A stretch of 13,304 bases of DNA from Baffinella frigidus (GCA_026770585.1 MU646516.1:166099-179402); one strand, 5' to 3'. Positions 6,068-13,035 are shown, counted from the stretch's first letter. Notes: generated by a model not told the origin, from the letters alone. Numbers and translations: made by a program.

Positions 6068-6310
6068 AACCACGGTCACGTCCGAGAAATCCACATCACG
6101 TCCAACACGTACCCTTCCCTATCGGTACTCCCCGCCGTCACGTCCCTTCCCGACGAGTCTCCCCATGTCAGCTCCGGTACAAAAATCATCTTAGATGGCT
6201 GTTTCAAAGAGCCATCTAAGAAAGTGGCCTGTCAACTTGTGAGACCGACACGAACCCTTCCCTCTGGGTAAGAAGAAGGTGGATTCTACTCCCCTCCGCT
6301 CCCATCTAAC
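6068..6310 (+). repeat. duplicon B (empty-site copy)
   Basis: Starts with CACGTCC-type 20-21-bp units (6068-6105), then the same left and right parts as duplicon A but without its two insertions. Hairpin at 6193-6217; the unoccupied TA is 6217-6218. Confidence 0.85.
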
Positions 6311-6508
6311 CCTGAACCCTAAATCCTCAACCTCAGACCCTAGACCCTGAACCCTAAATCCTAAATCCTACAACCCCAACCCTGAACCCTGAACCCTAAA
6401 CCCTACACCCCAAACCCTAAACCCTAAACCCTAAACCCTAAACCCTGAACCCCAAACCCCAAACCCTAAACCCTAAGCCCTAAACCCTGAACCCTGAACC
6501 CTAAATCC
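6305..6508 (-). repeat. telomere-like CCCTAAA array
   Basis: CCCTAAA, CCCTGAA, CCCTACA and CCCCAAA heptamers, about 28 units. The order of variants resembles that at 5897-6066, in line with duplication of the whole block. Confidence 0.92.
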
Positions 6509-6604
6509 ACGGTCACGTCCGATAAATCCTCGTTACGTCCAACACGTACCCTTCCCGATGGGTCCGATGGGAAGGGACGTGACGGCGTACCCTTCCCCAT
6601 GCGG

Positions 6605-6693
6605 ACGGGCGATTGATCGCCCTAACTCGCCCTAGGCAGGTCCTAGGGCCCTACCGTAGGGCGTATGAGCCTACTCGCCACTTAAGGGATAGC
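6605..6693 (-). mobile_element. cloverleaf-like foldback element, copy 2 (truncated)
   Basis: Reverse complement of the 1366-1473 element: 6629-6692 matches 1367-1430 at 60 of 64 positions. The internal hairpins (GCCCTAGG/CCTAGGGC, CCCTAC/GTAGGG, GGGCGA/TCGCCC) are kept, with changes mostly in loops. The outer arm that would pair with CTATCCCTTAAGTG is missing at 6605, where the sequence joins ACGTCC repeats. Confidence 0.75.
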
Positions 6694-6717
6694 CGCTAGC
6701 TACCGCAGACACCCCGC

Positions 6718-6919
6718 AGTCACGTCCCTTCCCATCGGTACTAAATCTACGGTCACGTTTCTTCCATATCGGTACTAAATCTACGGTCACGTCCCTTCTC
6801 TATCGGTACTAAATCCACTGTCACGTCCCTTCCCATCGGTACTAAATCCACTTTCCCGTTTCTTCCATATCGGTACTAAATCCACGGCCACGTTTCTTCC
6901 ATATCGGTCTCCCCATGTC
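6718..6919 (+). repeat. 33/34-bp tandem repeat, six units
   Basis: Units start at 6718, 6751, 6785, 6819, 6852 and 6886 and follow GGTCACGTYYCTTCCNATCG then GTACTAAATCYAC. The fifth is degenerate at its start, and the last switches to GTCTCCCCATGTCAGCTC of the duplicon. The piece TAAATCYACGGTCACGTCC is shared with the 21-bp repeats at 7101-7836, so the two families are related, with about 13 bases inserted or lost. Confidence 0.88.
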
Positions 6920-7019
6920 AGCTCTGTATCAAAACGCGTCATCGAAACATCCAAGAATGTCATTCGCGAACGTGAGAGATCAACAGGCACCATAAACCCT
7001 AAACCCTGAAACCAACACG

Positions 7020-7146
7020 TCCCACATCAGGTCCTGATGCCCCTAGGGGGGGCAGCGCCCGGCACGTCCGGATACATCCCCTAAATCCACTGTCGTGTCC
7101 GATAAATCTACGGTCACGTCCAATAAATCCGTCCGATTTATCGGTC
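7020..7146 (+). repeat. GGGGGGGCAGC macro-repeat unit with 82-bp exact block, copy 1
   Basis: Bases 7065-7146 are identical to 7337-7418 (82 bases). Within the block, CCGATAAAT and ATTTATCGG form an inverted repeat where the 21-bp unit turns round. The preceding GGGGGGGCAGC (7046-7056) recurs at 7155, 7318, 7496, 7657 and 7856. Confidence 0.88.
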
Positions 7147-7154
7147 CTCCCCTC

Positions 7155-7300
7155 GGGGGGGCAGCAGAGCCATCTAAGAAAGTTGCGAACGTGTGAGACC
7201 TAAACTCTAAACCCTCAACCCGCTTCCCAAGAACTCCCCCCCAAAAAACTGAACCATGAACCCTAATCCCTAGATCCCAACCCCCAAACCCTAAACCCTA
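7155..7300 (+). repeat. hybrid unit: GGGGGGGCAGC joined to duplicon end, then telomere-like DNA
   Basis: GGGGGGGCAGC is followed directly by AGAGCCATCTAAGAAAGTTG and GTGTGAGACC, the same junction sequence as duplicon B near 6208-6245. This gives a third empty TA (7175-7176) for the MITE site. CCCTAAA/CCCTCAA heptamers follow to about 7300, with a C/A homopolymer patch at 7226-7240. Confidence 0.7.
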
Positions 7301-7317
7301 TGTCACGTCCTTCTATA

Positions 7318-7478
7318 GGGGGGGCAGCCCTTGGCGCGTCCGGATACATCCCCTAAATCCACTGTCGTGTCCGATAAATCTACGGTCACGTCCAATAAAT
7401 CCGTCCGATTTATCGGTCGTGATAGTGGATTTATAATGCATCCTAGTGGATTTATAATAAATACCCCGTCACGTCCCG
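7318..7478 (+). repeat. macro-repeat copy with 82-bp block and inverted 21-bp units
   Basis: Contains the second 82-bp exact block (7337-7418). After it, GGTCGTGATAGTGGATTTAT is the 21-bp unit in reverse orientation, a local inversion. The frame LARPDTSPKSTVVSDKSTVT is open here and continues to 7558; it is a relative of the [12 protein letters not shown] module but lacks six bases. Confidence 0.7.
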
Positions 7479-7637
7479 TGTCAGGTCCTTCCGCCGGGGG
7501 GGCAGCGCCTCGCGCGTCCAGAAGAAGGGTACATGGATCCGACTCTCGTGTCCGATAAATACCCTATCACGTCCGATAAATACATTATCACGTCCTGTAA
7601 AACCAGTGTCACGTCCAATAAATCCTCTGTCTCGTCC
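7479..7637 (+). pseudogene. coding-like module [21 protein letters not shown] plus 7-residue repeats
   Basis: In the frame with ATG at 7533 the module reads [18 protein letters not shown] and then S-D-K-Y-x-I-T heptapeptides encoded by four 21-bp repeats (7554-7637). Against modules Y and Z, the codons for R, L, P, E, G, D, T and V differ only at synonymous third positions. The frame is open from upstream but runs out of phase with module Y, because the units are 161 bases apart. Family unknown. I infer a duplicated fragment of a once-selected coding sequence. Confidence 0.5.
7554..7637 (+). repeat. 21-bp tandem repeat, four units
   Basis: GATAAATACCCTATCACGTC(C) and three variants, exactly 21 bases each (7554, 7575, 7596, 7617). 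The length is a codon multiple, so frames stay open on both strands. On the minus strand it reads RDxxFIG heptapeptides. Confidence 0.9.
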
Positions 7638-7639
7638 TA

Positions 7640-7770
7640 TGTCAGGTCCTGCCCTCGGGGGGGCAGCGACTGGCGCGTCCGGAAGAAGGGTACATGGACC
7701 CGACGCTCGTTCAGACGCCTCAAGAAAGCGCGACGCTCCACGCCACAGAGTCCCTAAATCAACTTCCATG
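7640..7770 (+). pseudogene. coding-like module [21 protein letters not shown]
   Basis: From TGT at 7640 the frame reads [20 protein letters not shown], then [18 protein letters not shown]. It matches module Z for 34 residues, from Cys at the start to His-Ala, with only synonymous differences (including CTG/CTT, CGA/CGG, GAA/GAG, GGG/GGA, GAC/GAT, CAA/CAG, CTC/CTT and GCC/GCT). Downstream it passes in frame into 21-bp repeats. The other two frames carry several amino-acid changes between copies, so this frame is the ancestral one. No family recognised. Confidence 0.5.
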
Positions 7771-7773
7771 TCC

Positions 7774-7836
7774 AATAAATACACTATCACGTCCGGTAAA
7801 TACACTATCACGAACGATAAATACCCCGTCACGTCC
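7774..7836 (+). repeat. 21-bp tandem repeat, three units
   Basis: Units at 7774, 7795 and 7816, each 21 bases: AATAAATACACTATCACGTC(C) and variants. Same family as 7554-7637. Confidence 0.9.
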
Positions 7837-7948
7837 CGTGTCAGGTCCTTCCCTCGGGGGGGCAGCGGCTGGCGCGTCCGGAGGAAGGATACATGGATCC
7901 GACGCTCGTTCAGACGCCTCAGGAAAGCGCGACGCTTCACGCTGCGGA

Positions 7949-8202
<254 letters not shown>

Positions 8203-8236
8203 GCCACTGCAAACTGGCAGTCTGCTTTACTCAGAA

Positions 8237-8257
8237 AGGTGTCTGATTGAGACACCT
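8237..8257. repeat. perfect 8-bp-stem hairpin
   Basis: AGGTGTCT-GATTG-AGACACCT. It overlaps the TGA that ends module Z. There is no T-run after it, so it does not look like a bacterial terminator. Confidence 0.6.
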
Positions 8258-8282
8258 GACAGCTCCAGCTTCTACAACTTAA

Positions 8283-8450
8283 GGCGGTTCAGGGGTTTGA
8301 GGATTAGGGTTCAGGGTTTAGGGTTTGGGGTTCAGGGTTTAGTGTTCTGTGTTTGGGGTTTGGGGTTTCGGATGTGTTCGGAGATCGCAGTCCACGACGC
8401 GTGAATGCTCTCGCCGAACCTGGTGTCGAGTTTGGGGTTTGGGGTTTAGG
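8283..8450 (+). repeat. telomere-like TTTAGGG/TTTGGGG array (G-rich strand up)
   Basis: GGGTTTAGGG, GGGTTTGGGG and TTCAGGG variants at 8285-8370. A 50-base insert (CGGAGATCGCAGTCCACGAC...) breaks it before a short second run at 8430-8450. Confidence 0.85.
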
Positions 8451-8707
8451 ATCACCTTTGGAAGCCCAAACCGCGTCGGTTGGATCGTTTAAAACACTTA
8501 TAAGCCCAAACGCTGGATTTTAAGCCTTAACTCGGTTTAAGCAGGATCCTATTTTGCAGTAGGAAACGCCCTCGGGTCCGAGGCGTTTGTTTGGAGCCAT
8601 TTGTGTGCATTTTTTTTACCATGAAAACGTGTAAACACCACACACCACTTTTAACCCTTGATTTGTATAATTTTTACCAAAGATGGCTGGAAGAAAGTGC
8701 CTCAGAA
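8451..8707. other. unique spacer with hairpin, no gene seen
   Basis: AAGCCCAAACCGC / AAGCCCAAACGCTGG occurs twice (near 8463 and 8503). A strong hairpin AAACGC-c-CTCGG-gt-CCGAG-GCGTTT lies at 8564-8588, preceded by TCCTA-ttttgcag-TAGGA. TTGGAGCCATTT follows at about 8592, as in the elements at 3066 and 5535. The rest, to AGATGGCTGGAAGAAAGTGC, is AT-rich and I do not recognise it. Confidence 0.55.
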
Positions 8708-8835
8708 CTGAATGCCTTAACCCTCAACCATAAATTCTGAACCCGAAACCCTGAACCCTGAGTACTAAACCCTCAACCATAAACCCTGAACCTTGAGTAC
8801 TGAACCCTCAACCATAAACCCTGAACCCTAAACCA
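8708..8835 (-). repeat. telomere-like CCCTGAA/CCCTCAA array with GAGTACT units
   Basis: A higher-order pattern: CCCTCAACCATAAA then CCCTGAAC...TGAGTACT occurs about three times, between ordinary heptamers. Confidence 0.85.
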
Positions 8836-8847
8836 ACGACAGGGAAT

Positions 8848-9010
8848 GCTAGGAAACACCCTAGGACACATCAACGACCCTATCAAACGCACCGTCACTC
8901 GCTGGTGCCACCCCAACCCCCCAACCCCCCCCCCCTCCTCCTCCTCCTCCTCCTTCTTTTTCTTCTTGTTCCCAACCCCCACACGTCACTCGCTGGTCCT
9001 CACTCAAACC
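8848..9010 (+). repeat. GACACATCAACGACCCTATC repeat, copy 1, with CCT polypyrimidine tract
   Basis: CACCCT.GGACACATCAACGA, CCCTATCAAACGCACCGTCA and CTCGCTGGT match 9194-9243 almost exactly. After it come C runs, (CCT) repeats and CTTCTTTTTCTTCTT (about 8918-8968), a long pyrimidine mirror with triplex potential. A second TCACTCGCTGGTCCTCACTC lies at 8985-9004. Confidence 0.8.
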
Positions 9011-9047
9011 CCCCATGTGGTATATGTTGCTGTGGTACATGGGAGTT

Positions 9048-9165
9048 GAGGGTTGAGGGTTGAGGTATGTGGTATGTGGTGTGTGGTATGTGGTATGTGG
9101 TATGTGGCATGTGATATGTGGTATGAGGTATGTGGTATGTGGTATGTGGGGTTTGGTACATGGGG
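9048..9165 (+). repeat. TATGTGG heptamer array in phase with TTGAGGG
   Basis: Twelve heptamers from 9066 to 9149 (TATGTGG with TGTGTGG, CATGTGA and TATGAGG variants). They follow GTTGAGG heptamers and are followed by GGTTTGG and TACATGG without loss of the 7-base register. Confidence 0.88.
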
Positions 9166-9189
9166 GTTGAGAGAGGACCAAGGATCTCG

Positions 9190-9276
9190 GGATACCCTGG
9201 GACACATCAACGACCCTATCAAACGCACCGTCACTTGCTGGTCCCACCCCAACCCCCCACCCCCAACCCCCAGACC
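9190..9276 (+). repeat. GACACATCAACGACCCTATC repeat, copy 2
   Basis: Second copy of the 8848 unit, with C-rich tail CCCACCCCAACCCCCCACCC. A third, diverged copy is at 9400-9446 (ATCAAACGACCCTTTGAAAC, CATACGCTGATCCTCCC). Confidence 0.8.
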
Positions 9277-9399
9277 CCGAAGCCCAAACCACAAACCCCA
9301 AACCCCAAACCCCAAACCCCAAACCCCAAACCCCAAATTCCAAACCCCGAAACCTAAAACCCAAAACCCAAAACCCAAAACCTTAAACCCTAAACCCAA
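9277..9399 (-). repeat. telomere-like CCCCAAA array
   Basis: A homogeneous run of CCCCAAA (about nine units from 9290), then CCCAAAA and CCCTAAA forms. Reverse-strand ORFs here read GFGVWGL repeats and are artefacts. Confidence 0.92.
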
Positions 9400-9446
9400 T
9401 ATCAAACGACCCTTTGAAACACATTGTCATACGCTGATCCTCCCAT

Positions 9447-9735
9447 AGCCCTTATGATGCGAGATCTACGACAGTCGACTAAGCCACGCAGCGGACGTCG
9501 AAGGGGTTTTGAATAACCCCTAAGTGATGAGACCTAGGACCCTGCGGTAGGCAACCCGTAGGGACATCGGGGGGTCCCTACGGATAAGGTAACGGAAACG
9601 CGGGCATTTCCTGCCCGAAACTTCCTTCGTAGCCCGCGGTGTGGATAGAGCTATTCCCGGTGCACAGCCTCTGTTTTAGGTACCGTTCTGTAACAAATCC
9701 AGCCCGCTTCAGCCAACTGCAGCGAGAGTGTCTGA
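9447..9735. other. unique spacer with CCTAGG hairpins, no gene seen
   Basis: Contains GGGGTT-ttgaat-AACCCC near 9500 and a perfect 10-bp stem CCGTAGGGAC/GTCCCTACGG at 9556-9583. AACCCCTAAGTGATGAGACC with CCTAGGACC resembles a diverged end of the 1366/6605 element. Nothing coding is supported. Confidence 0.5.
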
Positions 9736-9745
9736 AAGAGAACTC

Positions 9746-9892
9746 TTGAGGGTTTAGGGGAGAAACCTTCAGGGTTTAGGGTTTAAACCTTAAGGGTTTA
9801 GGGTTTAGGTCTAAACCCAAATCTTAAACCCTCGACGGCCCTAAACCCTGAACCCGAAACCTACCCTCTAATCCCTAAACCCAAACCCCTCA
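9746..9892. repeat. telomere-like array with head-to-head junction
   Basis: Degenerate TTTAGGG units run to 9808 and then turn to CCCTAAA: GGGTTTAG-gt-CTAAACCC at 9801-9818. The order (G-rich, then C-rich) is that of two telomere-type arrays meeting end to end. An inner GTTTAAAC at 9781 adds a small palindrome. Confidence 0.75.
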
Positions 9893-9960
9893 TATTCAGG
9901 TTTACGCTGACGGACGTGCAGACAGAGGACATCTACAACCAGGTTATCTATCGACCCACA
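9893..9960 (+). pseudogene. exon-like fragment with EDIYNQVI
   Basis: Non-telomeric stretch between telomere-like arrays. One frame reads RFTLTDVQTEDIYNQVIYRP with no stop. Related shorter pieces lie at 10214-10250 (TYNQVIRATNP) and 10555-10600 (IYMQVIPATTP), and CAACCAGGTTAT also at 4113-4124. No family recognised, and too short to assign. It could be chance. Confidence 0.3.
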
Positions 9961-10351
9961 CACCCCGAACCCGAAACCCGAAACCCACACACCAACCCCT
10001 AAACCCGAAACCCCAAACCCCAGACCCCAAACCCCAAACCCTAAACCCCGAACCCCAAACCCCAAACTCCAAACCCCAAACCCTAAACCCCAAACCCTAA
10101 ACTCCAATCCCCTGCATCCCCGACACCCATCAACCCTCAAACTCCAAACCCCATACACCCCCAACACCCACCAACCCTCAAACCCTCAAACCCCAAACCC
10201 CGTACATCCTTCAACACCTACAACCAGGTTATCCGAGCAACAAACCCCTCAAAATAAATCCTAAACCCTAAATATAAATCCTAAACCCTAAAATAAATCC
10301 TACACCCTAAAACTTATCTATCAACCCCCAGACCCCAAACCTCATACGCTC
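9961..10351 (-). repeat. telomere-like CCCCAAA/CCCTAAA array with 41-bp-type units
   Basis: CCCCAAA, CCCTAAA, CCCGAAA and CCCTCAA heptamers. From about 10110 they are broken by GACACCCATCAACC / AACACCCACCAACC units like those at 10352-10555. 10255-10315 is an A-rich CCTAAA/AATAAATCC stretch. Confidence 0.88.
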
Positions 10352-10555
10352 CGAACACCCATCAACCCTCAAACCCCAAACCCCAAACCCCCAACACACA
10401 TTGAACCTCAAACCCCAAACCCCGTACACCCTCAACACCCACCAACCCTCAAACCCCAAACCCCGTGCACCCCCAACACACATTGAACCTCAAACCCCAA
10501 ACCCCGTACATCCCCAACACACATTGAACCTCAAACCCCAAACCCCGTGCACCCC
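10352..10555 (+). repeat. 41-bp tandem repeat
   Basis: Units start at 10392, 10433, 10474 and 10515, exactly 41 bases apart: CAACACACATTGAACCTCAA then ACCCCAAACCCCGTRCAYCCC. A fifth, partial unit is at 10352. The units have absorbed telomere-like heptamers (CTCAAACCCCAAACCCC). No unique spacers, so not CRISPR. Confidence 0.9.
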
Positions 10556-10599
10556 TGAACATCTACATGCAGGTCATCCCAGCAACAACCCCCTCAAAA

Positions 10600-10920
10600 T
10601 CAACCCCTATCCCTCAACCTCAAACCCCAATCCTCAAACCCCAAACCCTGAACCCCAAATCACAGGGCCGGTGAGGGTTCAGGGTTTGAGGGTTCGGAAC
10701 GCTGTACTCTCAAAGCCCTGAACCATCAAATCCTCAACCCTACGCCCTACACCCTCAAACAGAAACCACATTAAACCCCAAACCCCAAACCCTAAACCCT
10801 GAATCCCGAACCCCGAACCCTGAACCCCAAACCCTACTGAACCCCAAACCCTGAACCCCAAACTCTAAACCCAAATCCCTCAAATCCCAAACCTCAACTA
10901 AGTTTTAAACCCCACATAAA
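10600..10920 (-). repeat. telomere-like CCCTGAA/CCCCAAA array with short inversion
   Basis: Mostly C-rich heptamers. At 10642-10688 an inverted repeat (CAAACCCTGAACCC and GGGTTCAGGGTTTG) flips the strand for about 25 bases, then C-rich units resume by 10720. Confidence 0.85.
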
Positions 10921-10934
10921 TCCCGACCCCCAGA

Positions 10935-11097
10935 CCCCCAGGCGTTTGACTTTTGGGCGGAGAAAGAAACGCGTGAACTCCTGAACTGTCACACCCCAAA
11001 CCTTAAACCCCGACGCACAACCCCCTAAACCCCGACACACCAAACAGATATTTAATTTTGGGGGGGAGAAAGACATGCGTCGGCGAAAGCGGTTACT
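10935..11097 (+). pseudogene. two fragments of the type 2 cassette
   Basis: At about 10940-10985 the frame reads FDFWAEKETRELLNC; at 11049-11097 it reads FNFGGEKDMRRRKRLL then TAG. Both match the FDFWAEKDMRRRKW block of the full cassettes downstream. They are separated by CCCTAAA-like DNA. Arg codons differ (CGT CGG CGA here, CGT CGC CGA or CGA AGA CGA elsewhere) without changing residues. Confidence 0.4.
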
Positions 11098-11152
11098 TTA
11101 GATGGACCTGGGAAACAATAGATGGGCCGCAGGAGTAATAGGCGGACCGGAG
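11098..11152 (+). repeat. 20-bp minisatellite cluster 4
   Basis: TAGATGGACCTGGGAAACAA, TAGATGGGCCGCAGGAGTAA, TAGGCGGACCGG: three diverged units leading into type 2 cassette 1. Confidence 0.8.
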
Positions 11153-11313
11153 CTGACGTGAAAACGCCCGTGGTGACCAACGTGCTGACGCGAAAACGCC
11201 TGAAACAGACGTTCGACTTTTGGGCGGAGAAAGACATGCGAAGACGAAAGTGGTTCCCGCTCATCTGTGAAGATATCATCACGACGTCTTTAGATGGACC
11301 GAAGAAGCAATAG
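11122..11313 (+). pseudogene. type 2 small-ORF cassette 1 (63 codons)
   Basis: Complete open frame from ATG to TAG. It begins in the minisatellite (MGRRSNRRTG), passes the leader ADVKTPVVTNVLTRKR, then LKQTFDFWAEKDMRRRKW, FPLICEDIITT, and ends SLDGPKKQ. Cassettes 2 and 3 share the same order. Several differences are synonymous, including AGA against CGC for Arg. Very basic, no signal peptide or membrane segment visible. It may be a real short ORF family, or a fragment framed by chance between repeats. Confidence 0.4.
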
Positions 11314-11362
11314 ATGGACCGCAGAAGCAATAGATGGACCGTATACGCAATAGATGGACCGG
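11290..11362 (+). repeat. 20-bp minisatellite cluster 5
   Basis: TAGATGGACCGAAGAAGCAA, TAGATGGACCGCAGAAGCAA, TAGATGGACCGTATACGCAA, then TAGATGGACCGG. It supplies both the stop of cassette 1 and the start of cassette 2. Confidence 0.92.
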
Positions 11363-11531
11363 ATCTGACAACAAACCCGTTTTTACCAACGTGCTGACGC
11401 GAAAACGCCCGAAACAGACGTTCGACTTTTGTGCAGAGAAAGACATGCGTCGCCGAAAGTGGTTCCCGCTCATCTCCAGGGATATCGTCGCATCCAACAC
11501 GTCCCCTTTAGATGGACCGAAGAAGCAATAG
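11334..11531 (+). pseudogene. type 2 small-ORF cassette 2 (65 codons)
   Basis: ATG to TAG: MDRIRNRWTGSDNKPVF, TNVLTRKRPKQTFDFCAEKD, MRRRKWFPLISRDIVAS, NTSPLDGPKKQ. The aligned Trp of cassette 1 is Cys here (TGG to TGT). The end SNTSPLDGPKKQ matches the end of type 1 copy 0 at 4905-4946, showing module exchange between the two arrays. Confidence 0.4.
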
Positions 11532-11600
11532 ATGGACATCAGAAACAATAGATGGACCGCAGAAGCAATAGATGGACCGCAGAATCAATAGATGGACCGG
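11510..11600 (+). repeat. 20-bp minisatellite cluster 6
   Basis: Four to five units: TAGATGGACCGAAGAAGCAA, TAGATGGACATCAGAAACAA, TAGATGGACCGCAGAAGCAA, TAGATGGACCGCAGAATCAA, then TAGATGGACCGG. Confidence 0.92.
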
Positions 11601-11754
11601 AGCAGACGCGAAAACGCCCGTTTTTACCAAAGTGCTAACGCGAAAACGCCCGAAACAGACGTTCGACTTTTGGGCGGAGAAAGACATGCGTCGCCGAAAG
11701 TGGTTCCCGCTCATCTCCGAGGCAACCCCTAAACCCCTAAACCCTAAACCCTGA
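11572..11754 (+). pseudogene. type 2 small-ORF cassette 3 (end replaced)
   Basis: MDRRINRWTGADAKTPVF, TKVLTRKRPKQTFDFWAEKD, MRRRKWFPLISEA, then it runs into telomere-like DNA (TPKPLNPKP) and stops. The usual DIIT...DGPKKQ end has been replaced by CCCTAAA repeats. A GATATCATCACGACC piece that would continue it appears at 11927, beyond the telomere-like block. Confidence 0.4.
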
Positions 11755-11925
11755 CCCCTAAACCCTAAAACCTGACCCCTAAACCCTAAACCCTAAACCC
11801 TGACCCCTAAACCCTAAACCCTAAACCCAAAACCCTAAAACCGAGACCCTAGACCCTAAACCCTGAACCCTAAACCCTAAACTCTGAACCCTAAACCCTA
11901 AACCCTAACCCTAAATCCTAAAACA
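11722..11925 (-). repeat. telomere-like CCCTAAA array
   Basis: One of the purest CCCTAAA stretches in the window, with CCCTGACCCCTAAA higher-order units (four occurrences) in its first half. It appears inserted between ATCTCCGAG and GATATCATCACGAC, which are joined directly in cassette-like DNA at 12112-12130. Confidence 0.93.
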
Positions 11926-11926
11926 G

Positions 11927-11990
11927 GATATCATCACGACCGGCGAGCCGCCCCCGCGGGGGAAACTCGGCACAAAATACAGGTGCTGAC
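11927..11990 (+). repeat. GATATCATCACGACC unit, copy 1
   Basis: Reads DIITTGEPPPRGKLGTKY, then GGTGCTGAC. Copy 2 (12121-12180) has the same bases with a 4-base net deletion, so the frames differ. GCCGCCCCCGCGGGGG forms a strong GC palindrome. Confidence 0.65.
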
Positions 11991-11994
11991 GGAA

Positions 11995-12345
11995 TACATG
12001 GACCGGAGGGGTTGTATAGATGGACCGGAGACAAAAGATGGACCGGAGTACGGCATAGATGGACCGGAAGGGTGGTATAGATGGACCGGAGAGACGCACA
12101 GCCGCGCGCTGATCTCCGAGGATGTCATCACGGCGAACCGCCCCCGCGCGGGAGACTGGGCATAAAATACAAATGCTGACGATATATAATTCACCGGAGG
12201 GGCATATGTCGACCGGAGAAGGACGTGACAGGCTACAGATGGACCGGGGAACGCCCGTGGGTGAATAGGTGGACTGGGGAGGGTTACGACATGCGATAGA
12301 TGGACCGGAGGGATGGACATGGAATGATGCAATAGATGGACCAGA
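11995..12345 (+). repeat. diverged TAGATGGACCGGAG minisatellite
   Basis: At least eight GATGGACCGGAG-type units at irregular spacing of about 16-40 bases, interrupted by copy 2 of the GATRTCATCACG unit (12121-12180). At 12080-12165 a shortened cassette reads RWTGETHSRALISEDVIT. The minus strand is open for 174 and 155 codons across this stretch, but the reading is repetitive (GPSI/RSIY) and I do not accept it as a gene. Confidence 0.75.
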
Positions 12346-12371
12346 GAAGGAGAGGGGATGAAACACACGGA

Positions 12372-12999
12372 CCATGCTGACGCGAACACGCGCGGTTTCA
12401 TCTCGCGCTGACGCGAACACGTCCGTTTTAGACAAACGTCTGTCTTACAACGCCCATTTTCACGAAAGCGCTGACGCGAACACGCGCCGTTTCACCAGCG
12501 TGATCGGGGAGGCGGCGCACCTGCGTCTCCACCGGCGGCCGCTTTCACAGATTGCTGGCGCGAACACGCTCGTTTTCACTATAATGCTGACTCAAAGACG
12601 TCCGTTTTCACTAGATTTGTGACTCGAACACGCCCGTTTTAGAAACACGTCCGTTCAAACACGCCCGGTTTCACTCGAGTGCTGACGCCAAAACACCTGT
12701 TCTATCTCCTGCTGACGTCAAACCACGCCGTTTCGCCAGCGTGATCGGGGAGGCGGCGTACCTGCTCCTCCACCGGCGACCGCTCCACAGACTGCTGACG
12801 CAAAAACGCCCGTTTTCGCCAGCGTGCTGCCGCGAACACGCCCGTTTTCACTAGATTGCTGACACGAACACGTCCGTTACAGAAAACCATCCGTTTGACA
12901 CGTCCATTTTCACGAGAGTGCTGACGCGAAATCGTGCGATTTGACCAGCGTGATCGGGGAGGCGGCGCACCTGCTCCTCCACCGGCGGCCGCTCCACAA
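12372..12999 (+). repeat. ~34-bp leader array with three 50-bp tails (type 3 cassettes)
   Basis: Many units of GCTGACGCGAACACGCCCGT then TTTCACTAGAG, mostly 30-40 bases apart. Three times the array runs into GTGATCGGGGAGGCGGCGCA followed by CTCCACCGGCGGCCGCT: 12500-12550, 12741-12790 and 12950-12999. The frame reads ADANTRRFTSVIGEAAHLRL, HRRPL. Tail copies 2 and 3 differ at two places, one synonymous (CGA/CGG), before the last codon. The leader matches the ADAKTPVFT part of the type 2 cassettes. Confidence 0.85.
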
Positions 13000-13035
13000 A
13001 GCCCTTCAGGTTACGAGGCCCCGATCCACGAACGA

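Noticed and set aside
8237-8257. Rho-independent terminator
   Set aside because: No U-run follows the hairpin and the sequence is not bacterial.
8861-9405. Minus-strand frames of 167 and 133 codons rich in GFGVWGL
   Set aside because: A 7-base repeat gives a 7-residue peptide repeat in all frames; no other coding evidence.
11290-11600. CRISPR-like 20-bp repeats
   Set aside because: Units are directly tandem, without unique spacers, and the 41-bp repeats at 10392-10555 are likewise spacerless; the context is eukaryotic.
11911-12435. Minus-strand frames of 174 and 155 codons
   Set aside because: Two overlapping frames both open over the same GATGGACCGGAG repeats, with Pro-Ser-Ile/Arg-Ser-Ile repetition; openness is explained by few stops in the repeat.
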